DNA of 64,000 nucleotides from contig NZ_WKJI01000002.1 in NCBI RefSeq assembly GCF_009674685.1, forward strand, positions 372,001-436,000. Direction: 5' to 3'. How positions within the stretch are numbered: the stretch's first letter is position 1; the number at the start of each line of letters is the position of its first letter. This document shows, one piece after another, positions 42,908-52,107 of the stretch. This stretch comes from Pedobacter puniceum. Lineage in GTDB: Bacteria > Bacteroidota > Bacteroidia > Sphingobacteriales > Sphingobacteriaceae. A model generated the notes under the pieces. It did not search any database. It saw only the letters and a program-made list of their open reading frames with translations, and had not been told where the DNA came from. The translations under genes were made by a program, and so were the position numbers.

Positions 42908-43462
42908 ATGTCAACTTTAAGCGGATTAATTTTATGCGGAGGCCAAAGTAAAAGAATGGGGACCGATAAAGGCTTAATTTTAAAAGGTAAACAGCCTTGG
43001 TTTGCCTTGATGGCCGATAAACTCAACCCTTTTAACCTCCAAACTTTTATTTCTATTAATAAAACACAGTTAGAGCAATATCAAGCTTATTTTAGCCCAG
43101 CCAGCTTTATCATAGACCAGCATGAAGTTGAAGGACCATTAAACGGCTTACTTTCTGCACATCAATTACACCCCGAAACAGATTTTATAGTTTTAGCTTG
43201 CGATTTGATAAATCTGCAACCATTAACTATTACTAAACTGATAAAAAATTATCAACAGTTTCCCGATTATGATTATTACGCCTACCATAACCAACAATTT
43301 TGGGAACCTTTATGTGCCATTTATACGGCTAAAGCGTTAAAAAACTATCAATACCAAGCACTATCTAAGCACAGCTTTCAAGCATTATTAAACCAAGGCA
43401 AAACCTATAAATTAGATATACAGCAGCCAGAAAGCTTCATAAACCACAACCAGCCTTCATAA
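42908..43462 (+). CDS. mobA: Molybdenum cofactor guanylyltransferase
   Basis: 184 residues with the nucleotidyltransferase signature LILCGGQSKRMGTDKG at the N-terminus, the acidic VLACDLINLQP near 97 and the FWEPLCAIY loop near 138. It attaches GMP to Mo-molybdopterin to make the bis-MGD form used by the nitrate reductase. It is the last gene of the island. Confidence 0.92.
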   Translation: MSTLSGLILCGGQSKRMGTDKGLILKGKQPWFALMADKLNPFNLQTFISINKTQLEQYQAYFSPASFIIDQHEVEGPLNGLLSAHQLHPETDFIVLACDLINLQPLTITKLIKNYQQFPDYDYYAYHNQQFWEPLCAIYTAKALKNYQYQALSKHSFQALLNQGKTYKLDIQQPESFINHNQPS

Positions 43463-43471
43463 TTGGCATCT

Positions 43472-43492
43472 CTTTTGGATGATATATCCAAA
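43472..43492. terminator. Short inverted repeat after mobA
   Basis: Perfect 8-bp arms TTTTGGAT-GATAT-ATCCAAAA, beginning 10 bp after the mobA stop and ending 11 bp before the next ATG. It could be a weak terminator of the island or an operator for the following gene; it lacks a long T run. Confidence 0.4.
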
Positions 43493-43503
43493 AATAATTC
43501 ACT

Positions 43504-43815
43504 ATGAAAAAGTTAATTTTAACAACTGCATTTGCTGGTATGGTAAGTATTGCCGCATTTGCCCAAGAAAAAGAAACCAAAACAGATACTGTTGTAAACG
43601 ATATTAAAAAAGGCGCAAAGAAAGTTGGTAATAAAACAGCAGAACTGGGTGTAAAAGGCGGAGCCAAAGTTCTAGACCAACAAATAAAAGATAAAGTTGG
43701 GCCAGCCGGGCAAAGCGTTTACCGCGATGGTAAAGACCGCATTTACTATGTTGATAGTAAAGGAAATAAAATTTATATCAAAGAATCGGCTTTAAAACCG
43801 ACTAAAACACCATAA
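43504..43815 (+). CDS. Small exported Lys-rich protein, function unknown
   Basis: 103 residues: signal peptide (about 1-20, IAAFAQ), then a charged segment with repeated KKG/GAK (KKGAKKVGNK ... GVKGGAKVLDQ) resembling amphipathic helices, and a C-terminal strand (YYVDSKGNKIYI). No family recognised. It follows mobA by 41 bp but may have its own control. Confidence 0.7.
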   Translation: MKKLILTTAFAGMVSIAAFAQEKETKTDTVVNDIKKGAKKVGNKTAELGVKGGAKVLDQQIKDKVGPAGQSVYRDGKDRIYYVDSKGNKIYIKESALKPTKTP

Positions 43816-43861
43816 ATAGTTTTATGAGTGTGAAAGCGAGAAGCTCAGAAATAATATTCAT

Positions 43862-43896
43862 AATAAGAAAAGCCATATTTTATGGCTTTTCTTATT
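43862..43896. terminator. Bidirectional rho-independent terminator
   Basis: Perfect 16-bp stem (43862-43877 with 43881-43896) and a 3-nt loop, A/T runs on each side. It separates the small exported protein gene from the convergent arsenic operon. Confidence 0.92.
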
Positions 43897-43954
43897 TTAT
43901 TACTTTTGCTTCTATTTTTCAGAAAAGTACTTTTCATTGAACTTTCATTCATCA

Positions 43955-45031
43955 TTATATCCCGCTCTCCACAGGATAATACTTTCTTCTAAACCAAAAG
44001 GCTAAATTTACCAAAGCTATTAAAGCAGGTACTTCTACCAAAGGGCCAATGACTCCGGCGAAAGCCTGCCCAGAGTTAATACCGAAAACGCCTATTGCTA
44101 CGGCTATAGCCAGCTCAAAATTATTTCCGGTAGCTGTAAAGGCTATAGATGTTGATTTAGAATAATCGGCACCAAAATATTTTCCTACATAAAAACTCAG
44201 GATAAACATCACCGCAAAGTAAATGAGTAAGGGGATAGCAATTCTAACCACATCCAAAGGTATTTGTATCATTAATTTGCCTTTTAGGCTAAACATTACC
44301 ACAATGGTAAAAAGTAAGGCAATTAAAGTAATAGGCGATATAAAAGGAACAAATTTTTCTTGAAACCACGTTTCGCCTTTGAGTTTAATTAGGCTATATC
44401 TACTGACAATACCCATCTTAAAAGGAATCCCTAAATAGATAAAAACACTCTCGGCAATTTGGCTCATGGTTATATCAACAGCTAAACTGCTTAAGCCAAA
44501 AAATGGAGGTAAAACGGTAATAAAAATATAAGCATAAACACTGTACAAAAGCACTTGAAAAATACTGTTTAAGGCAATTAAACCCGCTGCGTATTCTCTG
44601 TTTCCTTCTGCTAGCTCATTCCAAACTACTACCATGGCAATACATCGGGCTAAGCCAATTAAAATTAAGCCAACCATATATTCTGGGTAGTTAGCTAAAA
44701 AAGTAATAGCTAAAACAAACATCAAAATAGGGCCAATAACCCAATTTAGAATAAGCGAAGCTCTTAACACTTTGGTGTTTTTAAATACCTCGCCCATGTT
44801 TTCGTATTTTACTTTAGCCAATGGCGGGTACATCATTAAAATTAAACCAATGGCTAAAGGTATATTGGTTGTTCCGCTAGAAAAAGAGTTGATATAAGCA
44901 GAGGATGATGGTATAAAATAACCTAAGGCCACGCCTAATATCATGGCAATAAAAATCCATAAGGTTAAATTACGATCTAAAAATCCTAATTTTTTCCGCT
45001 CTACCGCCGGAGCGCAGTTATTTGCAGACAT
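43955..45031 (-). CDS. acr3: Arsenite efflux permease, Acr3 family
   Basis: 358 residues with about ten membrane helices and the Acr3 signature around [18 protein letters not shown] near 120, whose Cys is needed for arsenite transport in characterised homologues. It exports arsenite made by the ArsC encoded 3 bp upstream. Last gene of the operon arsR, DUF6428-like, arsC, acr3. Confidence 0.94.
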   Translation of the reverse strand: MSANNCAPAVERKKLGFLDRNLTLWIFIAMILGVALGYFIPSSSAYINSFSSGTTNIPLAIGLILMMYPPLAKVKYENMGEVFKNTKVLRASLILNWVIGPILMFVLAITFLANYPEYMVGLILIGLARCIAMVVVWNELAEGNREYAAGLIALNSIFQVLLYSVYAYIFITVLPPFFGLSSLAVDITMSQIAESVFIYLGIPFKMGIVSRYSLIKLKGETWFQEKFVPFISPITLIALLFTIVVMFSLKGKLMIQIPLDVVRIAIPLLIYFAVMFILSFYVGKYFGADYSKSTSIAFTATGNNFELAIAVAIGVFGINSGQAFAGVIGPLVEVPALIALVNLAFWFRRKYYPVESGI

Positions 45032-45034
45032 ATC

Positions 45035-45454
45035 TTAATCTTTTTTAACGTAGGTAGCTACAAAATTCTGTGCGTAATTTTTAATCATTTCCCTTACTTC
45101 TCTAAACTGGGCCATAATTTCCTCTTCTGTACCTTGTGCTTTGGCTGGGTCTGGAAAGTTGTAATGAAATTTCTGAGCCTGTGTAGGAAAATACGGACAA
45201 TTTTCTTTTGCATGGTCACACACGGTTATCATATAATCAAAATCTATGCTAGTGTATTCATCCACGTGGTTAGAAGTGTGCTTAGAAATATCTATACCAT
45301 CTTCTTTCATGGTAGCAATTGCTCTTGGGTTTACACCATGTGTTTCTATTCCAGCACTATAAATATTTGCATGCTCTTGTGCAAAATGCTTTAAATAACC
45401 TTCAGCAATTTGGCTTCTGCAACTATTGCCTGTACATAAAACTAAAATATTCAT
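45035..45454 (-). CDS. arsC: Arsenate reductase, thioredoxin-coupled type
   Basis: 139 residues with the low-molecular-weight phosphatase fold. The P-loop CTGNSCRS places the nucleophile at Cys7, with Cys79 and Cys86 (VCDHAKENCP) as the resolving cysteines of the thioredoxin-coupled class. It reduces arsenate to arsenite for Acr3 export. Confidence 0.94.
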   Translation of the reverse strand: MNILVLCTGNSCRSQIAEGYLKHFAQEHANIYSAGIETHGVNPRAIATMKEDGIDISKHTSNHVDEYTSIDFDYMITVCDHAKENCPYFPTQAQKFHYNFPDPAKAQGTEEEIMAQFREVREMIKNYAQNFVATYVKKD

Positions 45455-45478
45455 CTATTCTATTTAAATTATTAAAAA

Positions 45479-46045
45479 TTAACAACATCCAGAACCAGGC
45501 TCGCAGCTGTTTCCTTCTTGCGTAACTAAGTTTTTTAATTGGATTTTTGGCTTTACAGCCGATGGTGCACAACATTCTTCTCCTGCTGGAGTGGTACCAC
45601 AACTTCCACCTCTTTCTATAGCTTTACATTGGGTAACATCGGGTCTTAAATCTATAATGAAATTCTCTTCATCTTTGATAAAAGCTTTTGGTAATAACTG
45701 TCTGGTATCATATTCTTGGTTACCAAATTCTACTTTTACAACCGCATCAGCCTCAATATTTAAAGATTTTTCTACCAATTCTATAATAGAAACAGCTTTT
45801 CTAACTTTCATAGATTTAAGCTGCTGCTGATTTTCTGGCTCCCAAAGCTGGATGATAATTTCTGTCCATTTGTTTACCACACCACCACAATCAACAGAAG
45901 TGATAGGTGCGTATTTTAATTCTGTAATATGATAAGAAGGCGAAACCCATTTGTCTTCAGCATATTGAAATTGTAAGTCTAACATCGGATTTGCTACCAG
46001 AGCAGTCCTAAACTCTTTCCAAGTCATCATTTCTGAAACATTCAT
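45479..46045 (-). CDS. DUF6428-like protein with Cys-rich C-terminus
   Basis: About 188 residues. The body (about 1-130) is an uncharacterised domain often found in ars operons of Bacteroidetes. The last 55 residues hold seven cysteines, including two CC pairs (EECC and the terminal GSGCC), which look like a site for As(III) or another soft metal. Start ATG 46045; an upstream TTG exists. An operator-like repeat overlaps its start codon. Function unknown; arsenic binding or transfer to Acr3 is inferred. Confidence 0.78.
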   Translation of the reverse strand: MNVSEMMTWKEFRTALVANPMLDLQFQYAEDKWVSPSYHITELKYAPITSVDCGGVVNKWTEIIIQLWEPENQQQLKSMKVRKAVSIIELVEKSLNIEADAVVKVEFGNQEYDTRQLLPKAFIKDEENFIIDLRPDVTQCKAIERGGSCGTTPAGEECCAPSAVKPKIQLKNLVTQEGNSCEPGSGCC

Positions 46046-46067
46046 ATATTGCAATTTAACGATTAAT
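46044..46067 (-). promoter_or_regulatory. Second ArsR operator-like repeat
   Basis: 24 bases identical at 22 positions to the repeat at 46416-46439. It lies in the 36-bp gap between arsR and the DUF6428-like gene and touches the start codon of the latter, so it may be an internal control point of the operon. Confidence 0.6.
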
Positions 46068-46081
46068 CAAATAAATTTTTT

Positions 46082-46411
46082 TTAACAGCAGCTAACTGGC
46101 CCTTTATATTCATTTAAAAAGCCATTTAAATGCTGTTCTAATTTTTTCCAGTTTTCTGGATGAATACAATAACAAACGCTTACACCCTCTATAGTTCCTT
46201 GTATTAAACCGGCATTTTTTAATTCTTTTAAATGCTGCGATATGGTAGCTTGCGCCAAGCCCAATTCGCCAACCAAATCCCCACAAATACAAGTATTAGC
46301 CACCATAATACGCTGTAAAATGGCAATGCGAGCCGGATGCGCCAAGGCTTTCAAAAGTGTAGCCAATTGGTTTTGCTCATCTGTAAATATTTCTGTTCTT
46401 GTAATTCCCAT
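46082..46411 (-). CDS. arsR: ArsR-family arsenic-responsive repressor
   Basis: 109 residues from the ATG at 46411. Winged helix with ALAHPARIAILQRI and the recognition helix QATISQHLKELKNAGLI. Metal-site candidates: Cys41 and Cys43 (TCICGDL, at the position of the classic ELCVCDL helix-3 site), plus Cys80/82 and a terminal Cys108-Cys109. As(III) binding would release the operator overlapping its promoter. First gene of the arsenic operon. Confidence 0.92.
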   Translation of the reverse strand: MGITRTEIFTDEQNQLATLLKALAHPARIAILQRIMVANTCICGDLVGELGLAQATISQHLKELKNAGLIQGTIEGVSVCYCIHPENWKKLEQHLNGFLNEYKGPVSCC

Positions 46412-46415
46412 AACT

Positions 46416-46439
46416 ATATATTGCAATATTACGATTAAT
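46416..46439 (-). promoter_or_regulatory. ArsR operator-like repeat at the arsR promoter
   Basis: 24-base element containing the palindrome TATTGCAATA, 5 bp upstream of the arsR ATG. It covers the -7 box of the predicted promoter at 46424-46454, where repressor binding would block transcription. The copy at 46044-46067 supports its function. Confidence 0.65.
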
Positions 46440-46454
46440 AAAGAAAATATCAAA
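46424..46454 (-). promoter_or_regulatory. Predicted Bacteroidetes-type promoter of the arsenic operon
   Basis: On the minus strand, TTTG (complement of 46451-46454) is followed after exactly 19 bases by TAATATTG (complement of 46424-46431). This fits the TTTG-N19-TAnnTTTG consensus with one mismatch. Confidence 0.6.
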
Positions 46455-46492
46455 TAAAATTTTATGCTTAATTGCTAAAACTTCATAAAAAA

Positions 46493-46517
46493 AGCTGTCT
46501 CCATTATGGAGACAGCT
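46493..46517 (-). terminator. Rho-independent terminator of pruA
   Basis: 10-bp perfect stem (46493-46502 with 46508-46517), loop ATTAT, and seven U on the minus strand after the stem, 42 bp beyond the pruA stop. Confidence 0.9.
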
Positions 46518-46558
46518 AAACTTAAACCTAAACATATTCACTTAAACAATGAATTTCT

Positions 46559-48187
46559 TTACTCCATAAATGGATATCTATAATCCGTAGGCGGATTAAA
46601 AGTCTCTTTTATTGTTCTTGGGGAAACCCATCTTAATAAATTAATCATAGAGCCGGCTTTATCATTGGTACCTGAAGCTCTGGCTCCGCCAAATGGTTGT
46701 TGCCCCACCACAGCGCCCGTACATTTATCATTGATATAAAAATTACCTGCTGCATTTCTCAATTTATAGGCTGCCTTTTCTATCGCATATCTATCATTAG
46801 CTAAAATTGCACCAGTTAAAGCGTAAGCTGATGTTTGATCTATCAAATCTAAAGTTTCATCAAATTGCTCATCATCAAAAACATAAATGGTTAAAACAGG
46901 GCCAAATAATTCCTCGCTCATGCTGCTATAATGAGGGTCTTGTGTTACTAGAATTGTAGGTTCAATAAAATACCCAACAGATTTATCGTAATGACCGCCA
47001 GCAATAATTTCTACACCATTGGCTTGCTTAGCATCGTCTATAGCTTTGGCTAGTTTATCAAAAGATTTTTCATCAATAACAGCATTAATGAAATTGCTAA
47101 AATCTTCTACTGGGCCCATCTTAAAACTAGCTACATCTTTTATTAAGAACTCTTTTAACGCTGGCCAAACTGATTTAGAGACATAAACTCTTGAAGCTGC
47201 CGAACATTTTTGTCCTTGATATTCAAACGCTCCTCTGGCAATAGCTGTTGATGCTGCTTTAACATCTGCACTGGCATGTACCAGAATAAAATCTTTACCT
47301 CCTGTTTCGCCTACAATACGCGGGTAAGTTTTATAGAGATGAATGTTTTCTCCAATAGTTTTCCATATTTCTTGAAAAACTTTGGTTGAGCCTGTAAAAT
47401 GTATCCCAGCAAAATCTGGATGTTTAAATATAACCTCTCCTATATTTGGACCATCGCCATAAATTAAATTGATAACGCCAGCGGGTAAACCTGCTTCTAA
47501 GAAAATACGCATGATTAATTGTGCTGCATAAATTTGTGTATCGGCTGGTTTCCAAACCACTACATTACCCATTAAAGCTACCGAAGCTGGTAAATTTCCA
47601 GCAATGGCGGTAAAATTAAATGGCGTTAAGGCAAATACAAATCCTTCTAAAGGGCGTTGCTCTACCCGGTTCCAGCTGCCTGCCGGAGATACTGGTGGTT
47701 GCTGCTGATAAATCTCCGTCATGTATTTTACATTGAAACGTAAAAAATCTATCAACTCGCAAGCCGAATCTATTTCTGCTTGATAAGCATTTTTAGATTG
47801 TCCCGCCATGGTTGCTGCATTTAAATCATATCTATATTTTCCGGCAATTAAATCAGCTGCTCTTAAAAATATAGCTGCCCGATGTTCCCAAGACATGTTT
47901 TCCCAATTTTCTTTAGCTTTTAAAGCTTCAGAAATTGCTTTCTCTACATGGCTTTTATCTCCATTATGGAAATTTGCGATTACTTTCTGGTGTGCATGAG
48001 GCGGACGAATACTTCCTGTATCGCCAGTTCTAACTTCCTCGGCACCAATAAACATCGGTATATCAAGCGTTGTGGCATATACCTTTTCTAAAGCGGCTTT
48101 AAGTAAATCACGCTCTTTACTGCCCTTTGCGTATTGCAAAACAGGCTCGTTAACGGGAACTGGTATATTAAAAAATCCTTTCAACAT
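46559..48187 (-). CDS. pruA: 1-pyrroline-5-carboxylate dehydrogenase
   Basis: About 542 residues of the aldehyde dehydrogenase superfamily, PruA type. The start MLKGFFNIPVPVNEPV (ATG 48187) is the usual one for this family. Catalytic Glu in VGETGGKDF and Cys in YQGQKCSAASRVYV; NAD-binding FTGSTKVF near 260. It oxidises glutamate semialdehyde to glutamate, the second step of proline breakdown; the first step is encoded divergently. Confidence 0.94.
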   Translation of the reverse strand: MLKGFFNIPVPVNEPVLQYAKGSKERDLLKAALEKVYATTLDIPMFIGAEEVRTGDTGSIRPPHAHQKVIANFHNGDKSHVEKAISEALKAKENWENMSWEHRAAIFLRAADLIAGKYRYDLNAATMAGQSKNAYQAEIDSACELIDFLRFNVKYMTEIYQQQPPVSPAGSWNRVEQRPLEGFVFALTPFNFTAIAGNLPASVALMGNVVVWKPADTQIYAAQLIMRIFLEAGLPAGVINLIYGDGPNIGEVIFKHPDFAGIHFTGSTKVFQEIWKTIGENIHLYKTYPRIVGETGGKDFILVHASADVKAASTAIARGAFEYQGQKCSAASRVYVSKSVWPALKEFLIKDVASFKMGPVEDFSNFINAVIDEKSFDKLAKAIDDAKQANGVEIIAGGHYDKSVGYFIEPTILVTQDPHYSSMSEELFGPVLTIYVFDDEQFDETLDLIDQTSAYALTGAILANDRYAIEKAAYKLRNAAGNFYINDKCTGAVVGQQPFGGARASGTNDKAGSMINLLRWVSPRTIKETFNPPTDYRYPFME

Positions 48188-48402
48188 TTCTTGATATTTA
48201 TAGGTAACACGCAAAATGTATACCTAACGTTTTTATCTCTAAATAAAACAAGCCTTTTAAAACAAATAGCCTGGTTTTTGTTTAACAAAGTAAGTGCTAA
48301 TACAGGATTTAGATATAACAAAAATTGTCCATTAATAGTCTAAAATTGCCAAAACAAGGCAAATAAATGTTTGCTTATTATTTTTGATATATTATAAAAT
48401 AG

Positions 48403-49611
48403 ATGATGAATAAGAAGGTTTCTTTTAACGATACAGCCATTGCCTTTTCGCACAAAACAGATAAAGAATTGGCCCAAGCGCATTTTATTTTCTCTTTGAT
48501 GAAATTCCAATGGTTAGTAAGAATTGGAACCAAATTAACGCCTTTAGCTCTTAAATGGAAGTTTCCTATAAAAAGTCTTTTACGCAATACTATTTTTAAA
48601 ATATTTATAGGTGGCGAGAGTTTGGAAGAAACTAAAAAGGTATTAAAAACGCTAGATCAATATCAGGTAAAGGCAATTTTAGATTATGGTGCCGAAGGGA
48701 AAGAAAATGAAGAAAGCTTCACCAAAACTTGTGAGGAGTTTATCTCTCTTATTCATTATGCTGGTGCACAATCATCTGCTCCTTTTATCAGTATCAAAGT
48801 AACAGGCTTAGCTCGTTTTAGCTTTCTAGAGAAGTTAAACATTATCATTAAACAGCATCCATTTACATTACCTAATCCGAAGGCTTTAACTTCTGCAGAG
48901 CAAAAAGAACTTCAACTACTTTTAGCTAAAATTACTGCTATTGTAGAAGCCGCTAAACAACATCATATTGGAGTTTTAGTTGACGCCGAAGAAACTTGGA
49001 TTCAAGATACCATTGATGCCTTAACTTTCCATTTTGCAAAACTTTATAACCAAGAGCAAGCTGTTATTTTTAATACGATACAGTTTTACCGTACAGCAGC
49101 CTTTGATTTATTACAAGAAAGTATCCGCTTAGCACAAGAACACTCTTTTACAGTAGGTATAAAAATGGTGCGTGGTGCTTATATGGAAAAAGAACGTTTA
49201 AGAGCTCAGGAATACGATTATCTCTCTCCTATTCACCCAACAAAACAAGCTACCGACGATGCTTTTAATAAAGGTTTAGCTTATGCAATTGCTAATTTGG
49301 AGAAAGTACACCTGATTATTGCTAGCCATAACGAAGAAAGCAACAGTTACGCTACCGAACTTTTAGCTCAATACGGTTTCCCTCAGCAACATCCGCATAT
49401 TCATTTCTCGCAGCTTTATGGCATGAGCGACCATATTACTTTTAATTTGGCTAAAGCCGGATACGCAACCAGTAAATATTTACCTTATGGCCCTATTGAT
49501 GATGTTGTGCCTTATTTGATGAGAAGGGCTGAAGAAAACACCTCTGTAGCAGGGCAAACCAGTAGAGAACTACAACTTATAGAACAAGAAATTAAAAGAA
49601 GAAAAGCTTAA
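48403..49611 (+). CDS. Proline dehydrogenase
   Basis: 402 residues of the monofunctional flavin-dependent PRODH. Barrel motifs: VLVDAEETWIQD near 193, GIKMVRGAYMEKERLRA near 254 and the proline-binding tail LPYGPIDDVVPYLMRRAEEN near 366. It oxidises proline to pyrroline-5-carboxylate. Divergent from pruA across about 215 bp, which must hold both promoters. Confidence 0.92.
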   Translation: MMNKKVSFNDTAIAFSHKTDKELAQAHFIFSLMKFQWLVRIGTKLTPLALKWKFPIKSLLRNTIFKIFIGGESLEETKKVLKTLDQYQVKAILDYGAEGKENEESFTKTCEEFISLIHYAGAQSSAPFISIKVTGLARFSFLEKLNIIIKQHPFTLPNPKALTSAEQKELQLLLAKITAIVEAAKQHHIGVLVDAEETWIQDTIDALTFHFAKLYNQEQAVIFNTIQFYRTAAFDLLQESIRLAQEHSFTVGIKMVRGAYMEKERLRAQEYDYLSPIHPTKQATDDAFNKGLAYAIANLEKVHLIIASHNEESNSYATELLAQYGFPQQHPHIHFSQLYGMSDHITFNLAKAGYATSKYLPYGPIDDVVPYLMRRAEENTSVAGQTSRELQLIEQEIKRRKA

Positions 49612-49666
49612 CTATCAGATATTGCTCTTTTTTTAGCTAATTTTAAATTGGCTTTAGCAATTTTAG

Positions 49667-50551
49667 ATGAAAGTTATACAATTTACCGTACCTGTAGACA
49701 AGAGCGATTCTGTTGTTATTCAAGAAGATATACTTCCTAATTTTTATCATTATTTGCACAGACATAAAGAAGTGCAAATAAGCTTAATTTTAAAAGGTGA
49801 AGGGACATTGATTGCTGGTAATTTTACTCAGCCTTTTAAAGCTGGTGATATTTACATTTTAGGCGCCAATCAACCGCATTTATTAAAAGGAGACGCTAAG
49901 TATCTAAAACTGCCTAATAAGAATAATATCCATGCTATCCATATTTTTTTTGATGCACAGCAGCTATTAGCTCCCTTAAATGCTATGCCTGAGTTTGTAG
50001 CCATTCATCAATTTTTAAAACTTACAGATAGTAGCTTGCAGTTGCCTTCAAATTATTATCAAAAAACGGCAAAAGAGATTATCAAGATTAGCAAAGCTAG
50101 TGGTTTTAATAGGCTCATCAGCTTCTTGCAATTGCTTGATTATTTTTCTAAAGAGGTTAAAGATTGGCGTTCTTTATCTACCGGATTTTCTAAGAAATCT
50201 TTCTCAGAATCTGAGGGGATGCGCATGAACGATATTTATCAATACACTTTAGAGAATTATGCTGAAGATATCACCCTCAAAAAAATTGCTGCCGTGGTGC
50301 ATTTAAGTACTTATGCCTTCTGTAAATATTTTAAGAAACATACCCGGAAAACATACCTCAATTTTTTAAACGAAATAAGAATTAATGAGGCTTGTAGAAG
50401 AATTTTACATGGCGATTCTGAATCTATATCAGCCATAGCTTATGCCACAGGTTTTAATAGTACCATTACTTTTAATAGGGTTTTTAAAAAAGTTACGGGG
50501 ATGTCGCCAACTACTTATGTGAAGGTTTATAAGTTTAAAGTGGGGGATTAA
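49667..50551 (+). CDS. AraC-family transcriptional regulator with cupin sensor
   Basis: 294 residues: a cupin-like N-terminal domain (about 20-110; LHRHKEVQISLILKGEG and FKAGDIYILGANQPH) and a C-terminal pair of AraC helix-turn-helix motifs (about 190-285; LKKIAAVVHLSTYAFCKYFK and ISAIAYATGFNSTITFNRVFKKVTGMSP, given as spans). It lies 55 bp after the proline dehydrogenase gene and may regulate it. Ligand unknown. Confidence 0.88.
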   Translation: MKVIQFTVPVDKSDSVVIQEDILPNFYHYLHRHKEVQISLILKGEGTLIAGNFTQPFKAGDIYILGANQPHLLKGDAKYLKLPNKNNIHAIHIFFDAQQLLAPLNAMPEFVAIHQFLKLTDSSLQLPSNYYQKTAKEIIKISKASGFNRLISFLQLLDYFSKEVKDWRSLSTGFSKKSFSESEGMRMNDIYQYTLENYAEDITLKKIAAVVHLSTYAFCKYFKKHTRKTYLNFLNEIRINEACRRILHGDSESISAIAYATGFNSTITFNRVFKKVTGMSPTTYVKVYKFKVGD

Positions 50552-50866
50552 ATGTTCTTTGTCTGGATAATATTGTCATTTATAAATATTTTAAAAACTA
50601 GGCGTTCACGCACAGGCTTTCCGGCCTCTTGACCGGCCATGTCAAGGTCCTTTTTTCCTCAAAAAGTACCCAAAAACTCTCCGCTGCGCCGCTTGCTTCT
50701 AAAGGTTCTGCTAGGGCTAGTCCTGTAGATGCCGCAACCGCCAAGGCGGAATTAAGCGTAAACGGTTGTTAATGCTTGAGCTCGATTACCGTTCTACTTA
50801 GAAAACTCGTTTATGGCTAACTATAAAAGACATCATATAGAAAGCATTTGCTATATCAACATCTAT
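50552..50866. other. Non-coding stretch with a GC-rich patch
   Basis: 315 bases without a gene between convergent units. Bases 50601-50760 are about 54% GC by hand count, far above the surroundings. They contain two CCGGCC copies and an inverted pair CTTGAC/GTCAAG (50628-50633, 50641-50646). Every frame is broken by stops. It looks like a copy or relic of a dispersed repeat; no boundaries or target duplication could be seen. Confidence 0.5.
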
Positions 50867-52057
50867 CTACTTAATCACACCCAATTCTTTTCCTACTTTT
50901 TTAAAGGCTGCTATACATTTATCTAAGTGAGAGCGGTCATGTGCAGCAGACATTTGCACTCTTATTCTTGCTTTGCCTTTGGCTACTACCGGATAGTAGA
51001 AACCAATAACATAAATACCTTCTTCTAACATTTTTGAAGCAAATTGTTGTGCCAAAGGCGCATCATACAACATTACCGGAACAATAGGATGTGTGCCTTG
51101 CTTAATATCAAAGCCTGCTTTGGTCATTTCTGCTCTAAAATAAGCGGTATTTTCTTCCAACTTGTCTTTTAATGCAGTGCTTTCTTTAAGCATATCTAGC
51201 ACAGCTATAGAAGCGCCCACAATTGCCGGGGCTAAGGTATTAGAGAATAAATATGGTCTTGATCTTTGTCTTAACAATGCAATAACTTCTTTAGGTCCAG
51301 AGGTAAAACCACCAGAAGCACCGCCTAAAGCTTTTCCTAGAGTTCCTGTTATGATATCAACCCTACCCATTACACCATGATATTCGTGAGTACCTCTTCC
51401 GGTTTTACCCATAAAACCAGAGCTATGGCATTCATCCATCATAACTAAAGCTTTGTATTTATCAGCCAAATCACAAATTTTGTCTAACTGGGCGATGGTT
51501 CCATCCATAGAGAAAACACCATCAGTAACAATAATACGATGTCTTAAATGTTGCGTAGCTTGTAATTGAGCTTCCAAATCGGCCATGTCATCATGCTTGT
51601 AACGATGACGTTGTGCTTTACATAACCTGATACCATCAATAATAGAAGCATGGTTTAACTCATCAGAAATGATAGCATCTTTTTCATCAAATAAAGGTTC
51701 AAAAACACCTCCATTAGCATCAAAAGCGGCAGCATACAAAATAGTATCTTCTGTACCTAAAAACTCAGATATTTTTTGCTCCAATTCTTTATGGATGTCT
51801 TGGGTACCGCAAATAAAACGTACTGATGATAAACCAAAACCATGGGTATCAATAGCCTTTTTTGCTGCTTCTAAAACCACCGGATGGTTAGATAAGCCTA
51901 AATAGTTATTAGCACAAAAATTAATTACTTCTTGGCCGCCTGTTACAGCAATATCTGCCGATTGCGGGGTAACAATAACACGTTCGTTTTTATATAAACC
52001 CGCGTCTTTTATATCCTGTAATTCTTGCGTTAAAACAGGTTTTAAAGTTTCATACAT
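50867..52057 (-). CDS. kbl: Glycine C-acetyltransferase (2-amino-3-ketobutyrate CoA ligase)
   Basis: 396 residues of the alpha-oxoamine synthase family: [10 protein letters not shown] near 49, [15 protein letters not shown] near 209, and the PLP lysine in [13 protein letters not shown] near 243. It cleaves 2-amino-3-ketobutyrate with CoA to glycine and acetyl-CoA in threonine breakdown. No threonine dehydrogenase gene is adjacent. Confidence 0.94.
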   Translation of the reverse strand: MYETLKPVLTQELQDIKDAGLYKNERVIVTPQSADIAVTGGQEVINFCANNYLGLSNHPVVLEAAKKAIDTHGFGLSSVRFICGTQDIHKELEQKISEFLGTEDTILYAAAFDANGGVFEPLFDEKDAIISDELNHASIIDGIRLCKAQRHRYKHDDMADLEAQLQATQHLRHRIIVTDGVFSMDGTIAQLDKICDLADKYKALVMMDECHSSGFMGKTGRGTHEYHGVMGRVDIITGTLGKALGGASGGFTSGPKEVIALLRQRSRPYLFSNTLAPAIVGASIAVLDMLKESTALKDKLEENTAYFRAEMTKAGFDIKQGTHPIVPVMLYDAPLAQQFASKMLEEGIYVIGFYYPVVAKGKARIRVQMSAAHDRSHLDKCIAAFKKVGKELGVIK

Positions 52058-52107
52058 AATTTAAAATTTTATGGTTCAACAATATGTTGGGTAAAGCTGT
52101 TTTGTAA

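Noticed and set aside
48188-48214. Longer PruA from a TTG at 48214
   Set aside because: The ATG at 48187 gives the usual family start MLKGFFN.
50601-50770. GC-rich patch as a degraded transposase
   Set aside because: Every frame is closed by stops and no recognisable residues or terminal repeats are present.
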